DNA of 64,000 nt. It comes from a virus. Position 1 is the stretch's first letter, and every line of letters starts with the position of its first letter. Of the stretch, positions 1 to 8,071 are shown one piece after another. Below the pieces are notes generated by a model. The model did no database searches and was not told the DNA's origin. It was given only the letters and a program-made list of their open reading frames with translations. The stretch covers positions 62,001-126,000 of the IMG/VR virus record IMGVR_UViG_3300045993_000425. The stretch is one strand, 5' to 3'. A program made the translations under genes and the position numbers.

Positions 1-1490
1 AGCAAGTACCGTACCTACTTCGTTGAATGCCCCAGCGGTAGATTTGGTGTCGGTCCCGAGAGCCGTGACATCAGCAGCCTCGGTCCCGGTTTCAGTCAGA
101 ACCTCTGCATCGCTCGAGGAGATAGCTCCAGATGCCGAAATCGTCCCAGACTCAGAGAGCAGGAGAGTGTCGGATGAAGTGGTAGCTCCAGTAGCTGAAA
201 CCGTCCCAGATTCAGGTAGAAGGAGGCTGTCAGCGGCTGATACAGTTCCAGAAGCAGCCGTGGTTCCTGTTTCGCCCTCGAGGACCGAGTCTAGGGTCGC
301 TTGAGTAGAACTGGCTCCTGTGGATCCTGACTCTGCTGCCTGACCGGCATCGCTACCGGCTGTAGTCCAGGCAGCCGACACAGTGCCAGAATCAGCCCAA
401 GCCAGAGCTTCAGCACCAGCTACGGCACCAGAGGCTGCTACTGTGCCTGTTTCGTTCTCGGTTAGGCTCTCAGATGACGCTACCGCAACTGTCGCGGCTG
501 TAGTCCCTGACTCGGCACCCTGAAGGGCATCCGAGCCTACACCTGTCCCATCAGCTAGGACAGTGCCGGTTTCGTTGAAGACACCTCCCGCAGTCTTGGT
601 GTCAGTTGCTCCAGGTGTCCCTACGCTTGCTGCTACGGTTCCTGTTTCCGCGTATGCAGAGGCATCGGTGCCAGCCGAGGAGGCAGAGCCACCTACAGTA
701 GAGGTTTCTGCTCCGACCTGGGCATCGCTAGCTGCCGTCGCCCCAGAAGCGGCAACCGTCTCAGTTCCAGCATTGGCTGCTGCGTCAGTTGCGGCAGAGC
801 TCGAGGAACCACCAACCGTTCCGCTTTCACCTTGCTGGCCTGCGTCCGAACTGGTTCCCGTATTGCTCGCAGCAACTGTCCCTGACTCGCCCCAGTTTGT
901 TGAGTCAGAAGAAGCGGTTGCTGCTGTAGCTGAATCGGTTCCTGACTCAACGACAAGGAACGAGTCGCTACCGGCTACCGCACCAGTGGCGGCTGTTGTT
1001 CCTGACTCAGCCCACTGCAAGGCTTCAGAGCCGACAATGGTCGCAGAAGCCCCTACAGTTCCTGATTCTACCCGTAATGTGGCATCGTTGGCTGCTACCG
1101 TCGCGGCTGCTGCGACAGTCCCCGTCTCGACCTCTACGAAGATGTCTGTGGCCGCCACCGTAGCTGCGCCAGGGACTGTTCCTGACTCAGCGTCTAGGAT
1201 GGCATCGAGAGCACTAGCCGCAAAAGCTGCGCCAGTACTACCTGAATCTGACCCAACTAAGGCACCTGAGTCGGTGATCCCTGCTGTTGCGGCTACGGTC
1301 CCAGACTCGCCCCTTACAGAGGCATCGGTTCCAGCCGATGAGGCGGAACCAGCTACAGTCCCAGACTCAGCAATGATGAATTGGTCGCTACCTGCTACGG
1401 AAGCCGCTGCTGATGCGCTACCTGATTCGCCATAGACAACGGCATCAGACGCTGCAACAGAAGCTGTCGCCGCTACTGAGCCTGGCTCTG
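1..1490 (-). repeat. 60-bp tandem coding repeats (about 25 diverged copies)
   Basis: Within the partial gene, the motif GAxTCxGGxACx recurs on the minus strand with a 60-bp period, giving exact 20-residue protein units. Copies differ at many positions but the spacing is held almost perfectly; the longer unit near 560-620 carries a few extra residues. The constant period with diverged nucleotides points to old duplication and selection on protein structure rather than recent slippage. Confidence 0.8.
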
Positions 1491-1569
1491 AGTAGTTAAC
1501 GCCACCGCCAGCTGTACCAGCTAGGATGACAGCGGTAAATATGCCGCTTCTTTTAGGAAAGAAAGCCAA
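1..1569 (-). CDS. Tandem-repeat fibre/adhesin-like protein (partial, C-terminus outside window)
   Basis: The minus-strand frame stays open to the window edge, so the 3' end is missing. The start is a TTG (1567-1569) placed 5 nt after a strong ribosome site; no ATG fits. The 523 visible residues begin with a short basic then hydrophobic stretch (FFPKRSGIFTAVILAG), a possible weak signal or anchor. The rest is about 25 tandem 20-residue units with the pattern E-[ST]-G-T, then mostly Ala/Ser/Thr/Gly, then [ST]-D-A about 15 residues in. Basic residues and Cys are nearly absent. Such beta-type low-complexity repeats are typical of phage fibres and surface adhesins, but I do not recognise the family. 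It closes a minus-strand series of fibre-like genes, 30 bp after the next upstream gene. Plus-strand frames through the repeat are artefacts of its composition. Confidence 0.75.
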   Translation of the reverse strand, partial: MAFFPKRSGIFTAVILAGTAGGGVNYSEPGSVAATASVAASDAVVYGESGSASAAASVAGSDQFIIAESGTVAGSASSAGTDASVRGESGTVAATAGITDSGALVGSDSGSTGAAFAASALDAILDAESGTVPGAATVAATDIFVEVETGTVAAAATVAANDATLRVESGTVGASATIVGSEALQWAESGTTAATGAVAGSDSFLVVESGTDSATAATASSDSTNWGESGTVAASNTGTSSDAGQQGESGTVGGSSSSAATDAAANAGTETVAASGATAASDAQVGAETSTVGGSASSAGTDASAYAETGTVAASVGTPGATDTKTAGGVFNETGTVLADGTGVGSDALQGAESGTTAATVAVASSESLTENETGTVAASGAVAGAEALAWADSGTVSAAWTTAGSDAGQAAESGSTGASSTQATLDSVLEGETGTTAASGTVSAADSLLLPESGTVSATGATTSSDTLLLSESGTISASGAISSSDAEVLTETGTEAADVTALGTDTKSTAGAFNEVGTVLA

Positions 1570-1574
1570 CCGTG

Positions 1575-1584
1575 CCTCCTCTCC
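1575..1584 (-). promoter_or_regulatory. Ribosome binding site that sets a TTG start
   Basis: On the minus strand the sequence GGAGAGGAGG ends 5 nt before TTG at 1569. It is the only good start signal at the head of the repeat protein and is the reason for choosing the non-ATG codon. Confidence 0.65.
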
Positions 1585-1599
1585 GAAAGATTAGGCTGC

Positions 1600-3111
1600 T
1601 TACGGACCTGCTTTAATCTCAATGGCTACCGTAGCCCACGGGTTCGTCGTGGGTGCTGACAATCCGCCGACGACCGTACCTGCGCTGGTAGCGGGGGTTG
1701 TGACTGTTTCGCAGGCATACGTCCACTGACCCGTGTCTTGGTCGGTCACCAGCAGGGTATTGCTCGATTCCGCAGTAGGAGGAGCACCTGCGTTGTGGTA
1801 TTTTGTGACCGTCAAAACGACAGATCCCGCCGCACTGACCGGCGTAGATAGCGACATGGTTCCCGTGGTGCCATTCGCGGAGTTATAGTTACCAAGAGAT
1901 GTGCTTGCGTTGTCGAAGATGTAGACTGATCCTTCACCCTTGAATGAGCTTCCGAATGTGACAACTTCTGCCGTTAGCGGCGAGCCGCCTACTAGCGCGG
2001 ACCAAAGATACGATTCCTCGAAGGTTCCACTGCCGACCGCTGTCGAGGTAACTGCCACCCAGGTCAGGTTTGCACTAGTTGGAACCATCGTGGTTGAGGA
2101 GACAGCTCCTGTGTTTGAGTATGTATACGTTAGATAAACCCTATCACCGGCAAGTGCGTTGAATGTCGTCTTATGGAATCCGGCAGTTTGACCTAAGTTA
2201 AGGCTGTGGTTGTTGGCGAGAGGAAAGCCTGTACGGACGGTTACGGACGCGCCCCCGCCGGAGCTTGCCTTTGCGATATTGAAGCCGCGACGACGGTAGC
2301 CGTTAGTTGGCGGGCCACCTAGAGCGAAGGTGCTATTGCCGCTCCCCACGCCACCACCACTCGAGTTGCCCGCCAGAACAATTTCAACCGCAGCCGCACC
2401 CATCGACGTGTTACCAGTCAGAAACGCGGCTAGGTCCGATGATCCGAACGTTACAGGCCCGGGCCCTGACGTGTTTGCGGTAAGCATGCCGGTAAAGCCG
2501 TAATGATCCGATGCGTTGTGACTAAACAAATAGGTTGTGTTTGCCAGCGGGTTGAGCGTGCCGCCACCTGTTGACGACGCGGCGGGGGCGGCCCACGCTC
2601 CCAGGAGCCAGTTATTGGCTGCGGTTGCGGTGATGGTCACATCCGCGTTGATCCTAGTGGTGCCGTTGCCCGTATTGGTCGAGGTTGCGCCAATCGGCGT
2701 TGATGTATTGTGCCCGGTGATCGCACCCACGGTGAAGTTTATTGCGTGACCTGCTGATGCGGCCAGGGTCAGCGTTATCACTTGACTAGTAATCGCGGTT
2801 GGGGCTGGCGCGGTCCAGATTTCAGCGGTGTTCCAGACGACCCCGCCGGTAGATCCAGGGGATGACACCCTCTTGGTCCACGTCAGGCCGCCACCAGAGA
2901 CGCTTGTGATACCGCTATTGCCTACCGCACTACCAAGACCTACTAGAGCGACTATGAGACGGTCAGTACCAGAGGTGGTAATAGTGACGAAACGACTAGA
3001 AGTGGCAACGCCAGCGTTCATACCTCCATCTAGCCACGAGCCGTCGAGAGCCAGAGCGGCGCGTGCCTCGTTGGCGAGCAGGAGTAGGAGGAGCGGGAGG
3101 ATGCGGCGCAT
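1600..3111 (-). CDS. Secreted-type beta-rich tail/fibre-like protein
   Basis: 503 residues. The N-terminus (MRRILPLLLLLLANEARA, then ALALDGS) is a textbook Sec signal peptide with an AxA cleavage site, unusual for a phage virion-type gene. The mature part is Ser/Thr/Gly-rich. Two comparable segments, roughly residues 20-255 and 285-500, each contain surface-protein-like beta-strand patterns and end in an xAxxVEI strand (AAAVEIVLAG; WATVAIEIKAG), so this looks like an internal duplication of a beta-sandwich module. No catalytic motif is seen. It sits between the repeat protein and another signal-peptide protein in the same operon. Role inferred: surface or fibre component; family not recognised. 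Confidence 0.6.
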   Translation of the reverse strand: MRRILPLLLLLLANEARAALALDGSWLDGGMNAGVATSSRFVTITTSGTDRLIVALVGLGSAVGNSGITSVSGGGLTWTKRVSSPGSTGGVVWNTAEIWTAPAPTAITSQVITLTLAASAGHAINFTVGAITGHNTSTPIGATSTNTGNGTTRINADVTITATAANNWLLGAWAAPAASSTGGGTLNPLANTTYLFSHNASDHYGFTGMLTANTSGPGPVTFGSSDLAAFLTGNTSMGAAAVEIVLAGNSSGGGVGSGNSTFALGGPPTNGYRRRGFNIAKASSGGGASVTVRTGFPLANNHSLNLGQTAGFHKTTFNALAGDRVYLTYTYSNTGAVSSTTMVPTSANLTWVAVTSTAVGSGTFEESYLWSALVGGSPLTAEVVTFGSSFKGEGSVYIFDNASTSLGNYNSANGTTGTMSLSTPVSAAGSVVLTVTKYHNAGAPPTAESSNTLLVTDQDTGQWTYACETVTTPATSAGTVVGGLSAPTTNPWATVAIEIKAGP

Positions 3112-3122
3112 TGGCGTGCTTC

Positions 3123-4400
3123 CTAGTTATCGCTCTCGCAGTACATCAAGATGAAGCTCATGCCGAAGTTTGCCGCAGAGCCATTCGCGCCGATGATGCG
3201 CGGGGCCAGGAAAGCCGTGCTGCTGGGTAGGTCAGTAACTGCGCTGATCGTCGTCGTGCAGGAGGCGATGTTCGCGTCGAGTCGCTTCAGCTCCAGTGAT
3301 GCGCTCGTGCTCGACTGTGCAGCGTAGATGGAGAGAGCGAACGTGCTGGTTGGGCTGTTCTTTGCGTAGTTCGCGCCGCAATCCACGCAGGTAGCGGGGC
3401 CGGTCGCGTCGTTGCCACAGAGTGAGATCGTAGTCGATGCGCTCGACCAGCTCGCGAACAGAGAAGAAGTTGCGTTGACGACAGCCTGCGTTCCAGACGG
3501 CGCGGCGATGTTGGTGGACAAGCCGATAAATGCCTGCGACGTGGATAGCGGGACGTGATTGATCCATCGAAACTGGCAGAAGAAGCCGCCCAGACCAGCC
3601 TGATCTCCTCGCCAGTTGGTTGCTGGAGACGAAACGTAAAGGCCGACAGGCGTGCCGTTGGTAGCGCCCGTGCTGTATGGAGCGCGCTTCGTTGACGATG
3701 CCATATTGCCGCCAGCGAACACAGGTGTCGCTGCCGTGCCCGTGAACGTAGAGGCCCAGCCGCTATCGCTTTTACCTGCCGATGCGCCCGTGGCGAGCGT
3801 GTAGCCGGAACCGTTAGACCAGATGGCTGGCTGCGCAAACTGATCGACGCCCGAGGGGGCCATCCATGCCATAAGTGCTCGGTTAGCTCGCGTCCTGGCG
3901 AACAACGTGACCCCGTTGCTGGGCGGGTTGGGGATGGGCGACGAAGGGATCGTCAGGTATCCTGCACCGTCGCTGGCTGCGTAGACGAGGCCGCCCAGAG
4001 AGCCGCCGCCCGCGTTGAACTGGACAGCGTTAGTAGAGCCGCCAGGAGCGGTGGCAATCGTGGCTCCTACTGTGCAGTCGGTCCTGGTAGACCCCGAGTT
4101 ATCAACGCAAGTGATACCAGCCCCGGTGAAGTTGAGGTTGGTTCTAGCCGTCAGCGAAACGGCCTCGTCCTGAATCGTGAGCCCGCCGCCGCTGCCGCCC
4201 GAAGACGAAGACGGGCTGGAGATCGTGAGGATGCCGCCCGTCAGCGAGCAGGTCGAGCTACCGGAGCAGTTGAGAACCGTCGCCGCACCGAGAGGAGTAC
4301 CCGCGTTCTGAGCCTGGAGCGGCATTTGCGAGACTCCCGCTCCGATCAAGATGACGGCTACTAGGGCTGTTAGTCCACCCGCTAGGAATGGTCGATTCAT
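3123..4400 (-). CDS. Signal-peptide/anchor protein with beta-rich C-terminal half
   Basis: 425 residues. The N-terminus (MNRPFLAGGLTALVAVILIG) is a signal peptide or uncleaved membrane anchor followed by QMPLQAQ. Residues about 40-150 look like a virion-type collar or fibre region (Ser/Gly-rich, containing AVQFNAGGGSLGG, a motif style common in tail fibres). Residues 160-425 form a Ser/Thr-rich beta domain with several Cys, compatible with a lectin-like or jelly-roll receptor-binding fold. The start ATG overlaps the stop of the upstream 91-residue gene (TAATG), which indicates coupled translation. A fibre or receptor-binding role is inference; no family was recognised. Confidence 0.55.
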   Translation of the reverse strand: MNRPFLAGGLTALVAVILIGAGVSQMPLQAQNAGTPLGAATVLNCSGSSTCSLTGGILTISSPSSSSGGSGGGLTIQDEAVSLTARTNLNFTGAGITCVDNSGSTRTDCTVGATIATAPGGSTNAVQFNAGGGSLGGLVYAASDGAGYLTIPSSPIPNPPSNGVTLFARTRANRALMAWMAPSGVDQFAQPAIWSNGSGYTLATGASAGKSDSGWASTFTGTAATPVFAGGNMASSTKRAPYSTGATNGTPVGLYVSSPATNWRGDQAGLGGFFCQFRWINHVPLSTSQAFIGLSTNIAAPSGTQAVVNATSSLFASWSSASTTISLCGNDATGPATCVDCGANYAKNSPTSTFALSIYAAQSSTSASLELKRLDANIASCTTTISAVTDLPSSTAFLAPRIIGANGSAANFGMSFILMYCESDN

Positions 4401-4675
4401 TAGTAGGCTCCCAGGTAGTGGACGAGGATCGTCGGATTGGCCGGTGCCCCTTCATTGGCCTCAAATACTATCGACACTGTATCCTCGCGAAGGACTACCA
4501 GAGGGGGTGTAAAGCGAGTCATGCCGGTACACTGAAACGCGACACTGTCGACACCAGTCGCGACCTTCAGAGAACCATCTGCATCACCGCAGTCGATTGA
4601 GACAATGAGACGATCTGCTGATGGCAGGTTGTCAAATGGCTGCGCTGCACCTGGAATCCACTGTGCGATGCTCAT
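4400..4675 (-). CDS. Small beta-rich virion-type protein
   Basis: 91 residues, with no signal peptide and no membrane segment. The sequence alternates short hydrophobic and polar stretches (RLIVSIDCGD, SVAFQCTG, PTILVHYLG), as expected of a compact beta-sandwich. Its stop shares one base with the ATG of the following gene. It lies between two signal-peptide proteins in the fibre-type operon, so an accessory structural role is the simplest guess. Not recognised. Confidence 0.6.
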   Translation of the reverse strand: MSIAQWIPGAAQPFDNLPSADRLIVSIDCGDADGSLKVATGVDSVAFQCTGMTRFTPPLVVLREDTVSIVFEANEGAPANPTILVHYLGAY

Positions 4676-4678
4676 GGC

Positions 4679-5752
4679 TTACCACTCCGTAATGCAGACG
4701 GTGACAGAAGTTCCCGTCTCAGAAATAAAGCTGACGGCACCCTTGTAGGTCGGATCAAGTGTGAACGACTGACCGGGCTCTAGTGGCATTTGCGTAGCTG
4801 TTGCTGTAGCGGCGAACGAGTAGCGAACGCGCACTGTGTTTGTGGAGAGCGAGGTCACGATTGCTCCCGCTCTAGTTCCGTTCACAGCCATCAGGTTGTT
4901 GCTGGTGGTTACCGCAGTGCATGTTCCTGTTTTGGTAGCGGCTACGGAGAAGGTCTGGTACATCAGCGTCCCGCTTGCGGAGCTTCCTCGCTGACGATCC
5001 CAAGTCGTTCCGTTGAAAACCATCCCATGTGACTCGACATCAACAGCCCCCGCAGTAGTAACCGCTTCAGCATCTGTATTGGTGCCACCACTATTGGTAC
5101 GCTCCCAGGTGGCCCCATTCCACGTCAGCAGGTAGGCACCGGCCTTTACTGCATCGGTTGGGTTGCCTAGAGCGTCACTCAACGTAGTCGCGCCGCCTGT
5201 TGTCCCAGTAACCGACACAGTGCCTGTGATCCCTACCGAGCCTGACACCACAGCGGTGCCGGTGGTCGCAATCGCCTGTCCACCCAAAATCCCCTGGATT
5301 GCGTTGCCAATAATAGTAATTGTAGTTGCGCTGATTGTCGAGGTGGCAGTTCCGCTCGTCACGGCTCCAGCTCTTACCCGACAGAACCTGGCTCCACCAC
5401 CAAGAGCAGCAGAAAGGTTGTATCCGGTTCCGCTAGCTGTTGCAGTGCTGGTAACTGCGTTTCCTGCGTAGTCAACCCATACTGTATTTGTCCAGACGTT
5501 TCCATCCATTGAGTAGTCTGTCTGAAGGACGCCAACTAGAGTAGAGCTGGTCGGTACTACCACTCCGCAGCCGTTCTCTCCAGCCAGGGCTACCTTGACG
5601 GTTGAGTTAGCAGCGCAGGCATTGATGGAGGCATCGGCGCAAGCCACAGATAAAGTCCCAGACACGATGACATCTGGTGTCTGAGTCGGGAGCGTAGCTG
5701 CCCAGGAGGGAGCCGCAAGCAAGGCAAGAAGGATGAGAAGTCTCAGTCGCAT
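4679..5752 (-). CDS. Secreted-type fibre-like protein with WNGxTW repeats
   Basis: 357 residues. A clear Sec signal peptide (MRLRLLILLALLAAPSWA, cut before ATLP) is followed by a Thr/Ala/Gly/Val-rich body. Around residues 215-265 there are two related motifs, LTWNGATWER and MVFNGTTWDRQRG, a pattern I know from phage fibre and structural proteins where NGTxWxR hairpins follow a repeat region. The C-terminus (about 270-357) is a separate beta domain ending in VTVCITEW. It starts 6 bp after the lysis-like group. Structural role inferred. Confidence 0.6.
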   Translation of the reverse strand: MRLRLLILLALLAAPSWAATLPTQTPDVIVSGTLSVACADASINACAANSTVKVALAGENGCGVVVPTSSTLVGVLQTDYSMDGNVWTNTVWVDYAGNAVTSTATASGTGYNLSAALGGGARFCRVRAGAVTSGTATSTISATTITIIGNAIQGILGGQAIATTGTAVVSGSVGITGTVSVTGTTGGATTLSDALGNPTDAVKAGAYLLTWNGATWERTNSGGTNTDAEAVTTAGAVDVESHGMVFNGTTWDRQRGSSASGTLMYQTFSVAATKTGTCTAVTTSNNLMAVNGTRAGAIVTSLSTNTVRVRYSFAATATATQMPLEPGQSFTLDPTYKGAVSFISETGTSVTVCITEW

Positions 5753-5758
5753 ATGTCC

Positions 5759-6001
5759 TCAATCGTTCAGAAATGCCCTAACCATCGTAGCCAGCGCAGC
5801 CCCACAAAGTGCCCCAACTAGATCGGCAAGGAAGTCAAGCGCACCTGGATCACCTTTGTGAAGCAGGCCATCCCAGAACACTTCCTTAAGTGCCCCTACT
5901 GTCAGTACCAACACAAAAGCAGGGATGGTGCCAATCTGAAGGGACAGCAACGCTACCAGACCGGCAGAGGCAGTGATATGCAATAGTTTGTCACTGGTCA
6001 T
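5759..6001 (-). CDS. Small membrane protein with YfiM/VanZ-like motifs
   Basis: 80 residues if started at the ATG at 6001, which overlaps the spanin-like gene stop as ATGA; a longer frame exists but lacks this coupling. Two or three hydrophobic segments (LHITASAGLVALLSLQIG; PAFVLVLTVGALKEVFWD; DLVGALCGAALATMV). The order DK-x2-H near the N-terminus, then G-x2-KE-x3-D, then D-x2-AD-x2-GA resembles the pattern in YfiM/DUF2279 and VanZ-like membrane proteins. Its place beside a spanin-like gene and a holin candidate suggests a lysis or envelope role (inference). Confidence 0.6.
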   Translation of the reverse strand: MTSDKLLHITASAGLVALLSLQIGTIPAFVLVLTVGALKEVFWDGLLHKGDPGALDFLADLVGALCGAALATMVRAFLND

Positions 6002-6546
6002 GGCAGCTTCTCCTTGATGTACTTGCCAATACCTGCCAGCAAAGCGAAGCCTAGAAGAATACCTACAAGCCAAGCCCACCAAGGGGGTCCAACCTTCAGT
6101 TCTTTGTGTAGTTCTTCGTGGTTGGTGCTTGTGGTGGCGAGCTCTACTCTGACCGAGCTAGTAGCTGATGCCTCGGTATGCTCTACCCGTCTCTCGACCT
6201 TTGCAGTCTCGAGGGGGCGTTCGATGCGCCTGATCTTGAGCTTCCCCATGACTGAGGAACCAGGAGTGCTAGTGGGAACCACAGAGACAGGCTGCGTAGA
6301 AGACTGGTTCCGCTCCCTAGCCTCTGCCTCGAGGATGGCAGCGATGACCTCTGGAGGCAATTCCGCCTCAGTTTCGGTGATCACCTCGACCGCAGGGGTC
6401 CTACGCTCCTCAGTGACCGTGCTGCTGGTAGATGTCTGAGCAACCGAGACGACTTCTGTTTGGGTCGACTTTTCATCTTGTTTGATTGTATCTTTGACGG
6501 TCGAACATGCCGCCAAGAGAACCAAACCGGCGACTAGGAGCCTCAT
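5998..6546 (-). CDS. Unimolecular spanin-like lipoprotein with C-terminal membrane anchor
   Basis: 182 residues from the ATG at 6546, preceded by an AGGAAGAG ribosome site; an upstream extension in this frame is unlikely. The N-terminus MRLLVAGLVLLAAC is a lipoprotein signal with a lipobox (LLAA-C), so Cys14 would be lipidated and placed in the outer membrane. Residues about 20-145 are polar, Glu/Thr/Ser/Val-rich and likely extended. Near the C-terminus a strong transmembrane helix (WWAWLVGILLGFALLAGIG) is followed by basic residues. An outer-membrane lipid anchor plus an inner-membrane anchor in one chain is the architecture of u-spanins such as phage T1 gp11, which fuse the two membranes in the last step of lysis. 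Function inferred from topology, not from sequence identity. Confidence 0.7.
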   Translation of the reverse strand: MRLLVAGLVLLAACSTVKDTIKQDEKSTQTEVVSVAQTSTSSTVTEERRTPAVEVITETEAELPPEVIAAILEAEARERNQSSTQPVSVVPTSTPGSSVMGKLKIRRIERPLETAKVERRVEHTEASATSSVRVELATTSTNHEELHKELKVGPPWWAWLVGILLGFALLAGIGKYIKEKLP

Positions 6547-6548
6547 AG

Positions 6549-6845
6549 CTACGACTCTTCCTCGACATACAGCACAGTTGCCGCAGCTGAGATGGCATAC
6601 AGGTCTACAGCTGGTCCCAGGGCTCGTTCCTCTGGGATACCAGCCTGCATCGGGTAGCCTGTAGAGGTAGTGACACCAAGAGGACCCAGATACACCTGGG
6701 TGTTTGTATCGTTTGACACTCCCCGCCACAGGAGTCGGCTAGCTAGGGGAACCCCAGAAGCTCCACTCCCGACCTTGGTAGCCGTGTTCGCTGCGAGGGA
6801 GATCTGGTTTGTTGCGACAGCCGTATTGGCGTATGGAGTCGTCAT
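6549..6845 (-). CDS. Small beta-rich virion-type protein
   Basis: 98 residues. The sequence (ISLAANTATKVGS, then VYLGPLGVTTSTGYPMQAG, then DLYAISAAATVLYVEE) matches a pattern I often see in short phage proteins of the head-decoration or tail-accessory type: a strand, a hairpin with TSTGxP and a closing DLYAISA strand. It has no signal peptide, no membrane segment and no catalytic motif. It directly precedes the spanin-like gene, whose ribosome site lies inside the last codons of this gene. A second, related-looking small protein lies at 8072-8383. Confidence 0.6.
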   Translation of the reverse strand: MTTPYANTAVATNQISLAANTATKVGSGASGVPLASRLLWRGVSNDTNTQVYLGPLGVTTSTGYPMQAGIPEERALGPAVDLYAISAAATVLYVEEES

Positions 6846-6848
6846 GGG

Positions 6849-7223
6849 CTAGCCGCCCGGTTTTGCCGATGTCAGAACAGCCGCCTTGACACCAGCCCAC
6901 CCACCACCCTGCGCCAGAGCCTCGAAGGTCGACTTACCGGCCTGACCTACTGCAATGACGCTGGTGTAGAAGCAGAGGCTGTCGAAGCTGCGAAGGTTGA
7001 ACTCGTTCCAACCCTTGTTTGTGCTGAACAAGTAGGAGGCGAGCAACATGGCGATGGAAGCCAGAGCAGTTACAACCGTCCGATACGCAGGAATGGCTGA
7101 CTGTTCAGGTGTCTCGATGACAACCTTGCTAGTTGGCGCAGTTGCCTGGGGGGCAGTTGCCTGGGGGGCAGTTGCCTGGGGGGCAGTTGCCTGCACCCCC
7201 GTATCGGTCGTCGTATCCGCCAT
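6849..7223 (-). CDS. Holin-like membrane protein with QATAP repeats
   Basis: 124 residues. Residues 11-30 are four QATAP units encoded by near-identical 15-bp DNA repeats. One clear transmembrane helix follows at about 48-68 (YRTVVTALASIAMLLASYLF) and a second weaker hydrophobic segment at about 82-97 (SLCFYTSVIAVGQAG). Small size, an N-terminal polar tail, one or two membrane helices and adjacency to a spanin-like gene make a holin plausible. A structural membrane-anchored protein is an alternative. No endolysin gene is seen next to it. Confidence 0.5.
   Translation of the reverse strand: MADTTTDTGVQATAPQATAPQATAPQATAPTSKVVIETPEQSAIPAYRTVVTALASIAMLLASYLFSTNKGWNEFNLRSFDSLCFYTSVIAVGQAGKSTFEALAQGGGWAGVKAAVLTSAKPGG
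7136..7195 (-). repeat. 15-bp tandem repeat encoding QATAP
   Basis: Three perfect units and one near-perfect unit of CAGGCAACTGCCCCC (minus strand) lie side by side inside the holin-like gene. Each unit adds Gln-Ala-Thr-Ala-Pro. Perfect identity at synonymous sites marks this as a recent, slippage-prone expansion. Confidence 0.85.
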
Positions 7224-7227
7224 ATTA

Positions 7228-7644
7228 CTAGCTGATGGAGATCGAGGTGATGTTCTCAGTCAGCGAGTCCGCAGTCGTTAGGCTGCGAGTCGCGGACAGA
7301 GCGCCCCAGCAGAAGATCTTGCCGGTGGTCCCAGAGGCAGTAGTGCAAACGAACCAGTGGGTGGCGTTCGTTAGCGTGATGCCGGTGCCCCACTGAACCG
7401 CCGCGCCCATGCTGAGAACACCAGCGCCGCTGATGGTAGCGTTGGCCGAGGTCCAGTTCTTTCGCGCATAGCCGCCAACCGTGGTGTGTTCGGTAATGGT
7501 GGCAAGCGTCGAGGTAGCAGTCGGGGCTACTGTAGCGAGTCCGACATATAGAGCGTCAGCAACGATGGTGCCGCCACCGGCAGTCGTCCCCTTCGCCAGC
7601 TGGTTGAGAAGAAATGCGCTGCCTTCTTGCGTAAAGTTAGCCAT
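7228..7644 (-). CDS. Tail-fibre/structural-type protein
   Basis: 138 residues. Opens with ANFTQEGSAFLLNQLAKG, followed by LYVGLAT and a GGYARKNW motif, then strands rich in Thr/Ala and a C-terminal SLTENITSISIS. The N-terminal helix followed by a YVGL strand and GYARK is typical of a family of short phage structural proteins found near tail fibres. No signal peptide. The following gene (6849-7223) begins 4 bp after its stop. Structural role inferred with moderate confidence. Confidence 0.6.
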   Translation of the reverse strand: MANFTQEGSAFLLNQLAKGTTAGGGTIVADALYVGLATVAPTATSTLATITEHTTVGGYARKNWTSANATISGAGVLSMGAAVQWGTGITLTNATHWFVCTTASGTTGKIFCWGALSATRSLTTADSLTENITSISIS

Positions 7645-7654
7645 CGGATCCTCG

Positions 7655-8059
7655 TTACAGGCTGGTCACTAGCATTGACCAGTTGCCGGTTGTCAAGTCA
7701 GAGATTACTGTTCCCAATAGTGAACCCGTAGATTGGTTGGTCAGTTTGACTAGCTGCCCAGGTGGAGTGCAGGTTCCGGTCACAGTAAAGGGTAGGAGAA
7801 CCTCCCCATTCGGAGGAGGACTTGTGATAGTGATTACTGTCGGAGTGGGCTGATCAACCGGCCAGCTAGCGGTTGGGCTGCTTTTCCAGTCAAGTTCAGA
7901 TGTTGCCGCTGCCCCACCAGCGAACCCGAACTCGCGAAAGACAACCCCATCAGAAGACGCAGCAGAAGCCGCAGCAGCAACGGTGTCATACTCAGCAAAA
8001 GTGGGAGTCGGATCGAGCAGTAGGAGTCTTGCTGCTCTCTCCTGGGAGGCACCAGCCAT
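7655..8059 (-). CDS. Ig-like-domain virion-type protein
   Basis: 134 residues. The N-terminal half is Ala/Ser-rich and includes FREFGFAGGAAATSELDW. The C-terminal half, from about residue 72, reads PTVITITSPPPNGEVLLPF, then TVTGTCTPPGQLVKL and ends GNWSMLVTSL; this is the strand pattern of a bacterial Ig-like domain of the type that decorates phage heads and tails. No signal peptide. It lies between two other small virion-type genes on the minus strand. Confidence 0.55.
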   Translation of the reverse strand: MAGASQERAARLLLLDPTPTFAEYDTVAAAASAASSDGVVFREFGFAGGAAATSELDWKSSPTASWPVDQPTPTVITITSPPPNGEVLLPFTVTGTCTPPGQLVKLTNQSTGSLLGTVISDLTTGNWSMLVTSL

Positions 8060-8071
8060 CTAAGTCTCCGG

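Noticed and set aside
23-1435. Two plus-strand ORFs (93 and 290 residues) through the 1-1500 region
   Set aside because: They are the complement of the 60-bp repeat coding on the minus strand, without ribosome sites; the minus frame has a proper start, continues into neighbouring fibre genes' style and shows the ordered 20-residue repeat.
1-1490. Regular 60-bp periodicity as a CRISPR array
   Set aside because: There are no invariant repeats separated by unique spacers; the whole unit is protein coding and diverged throughout.
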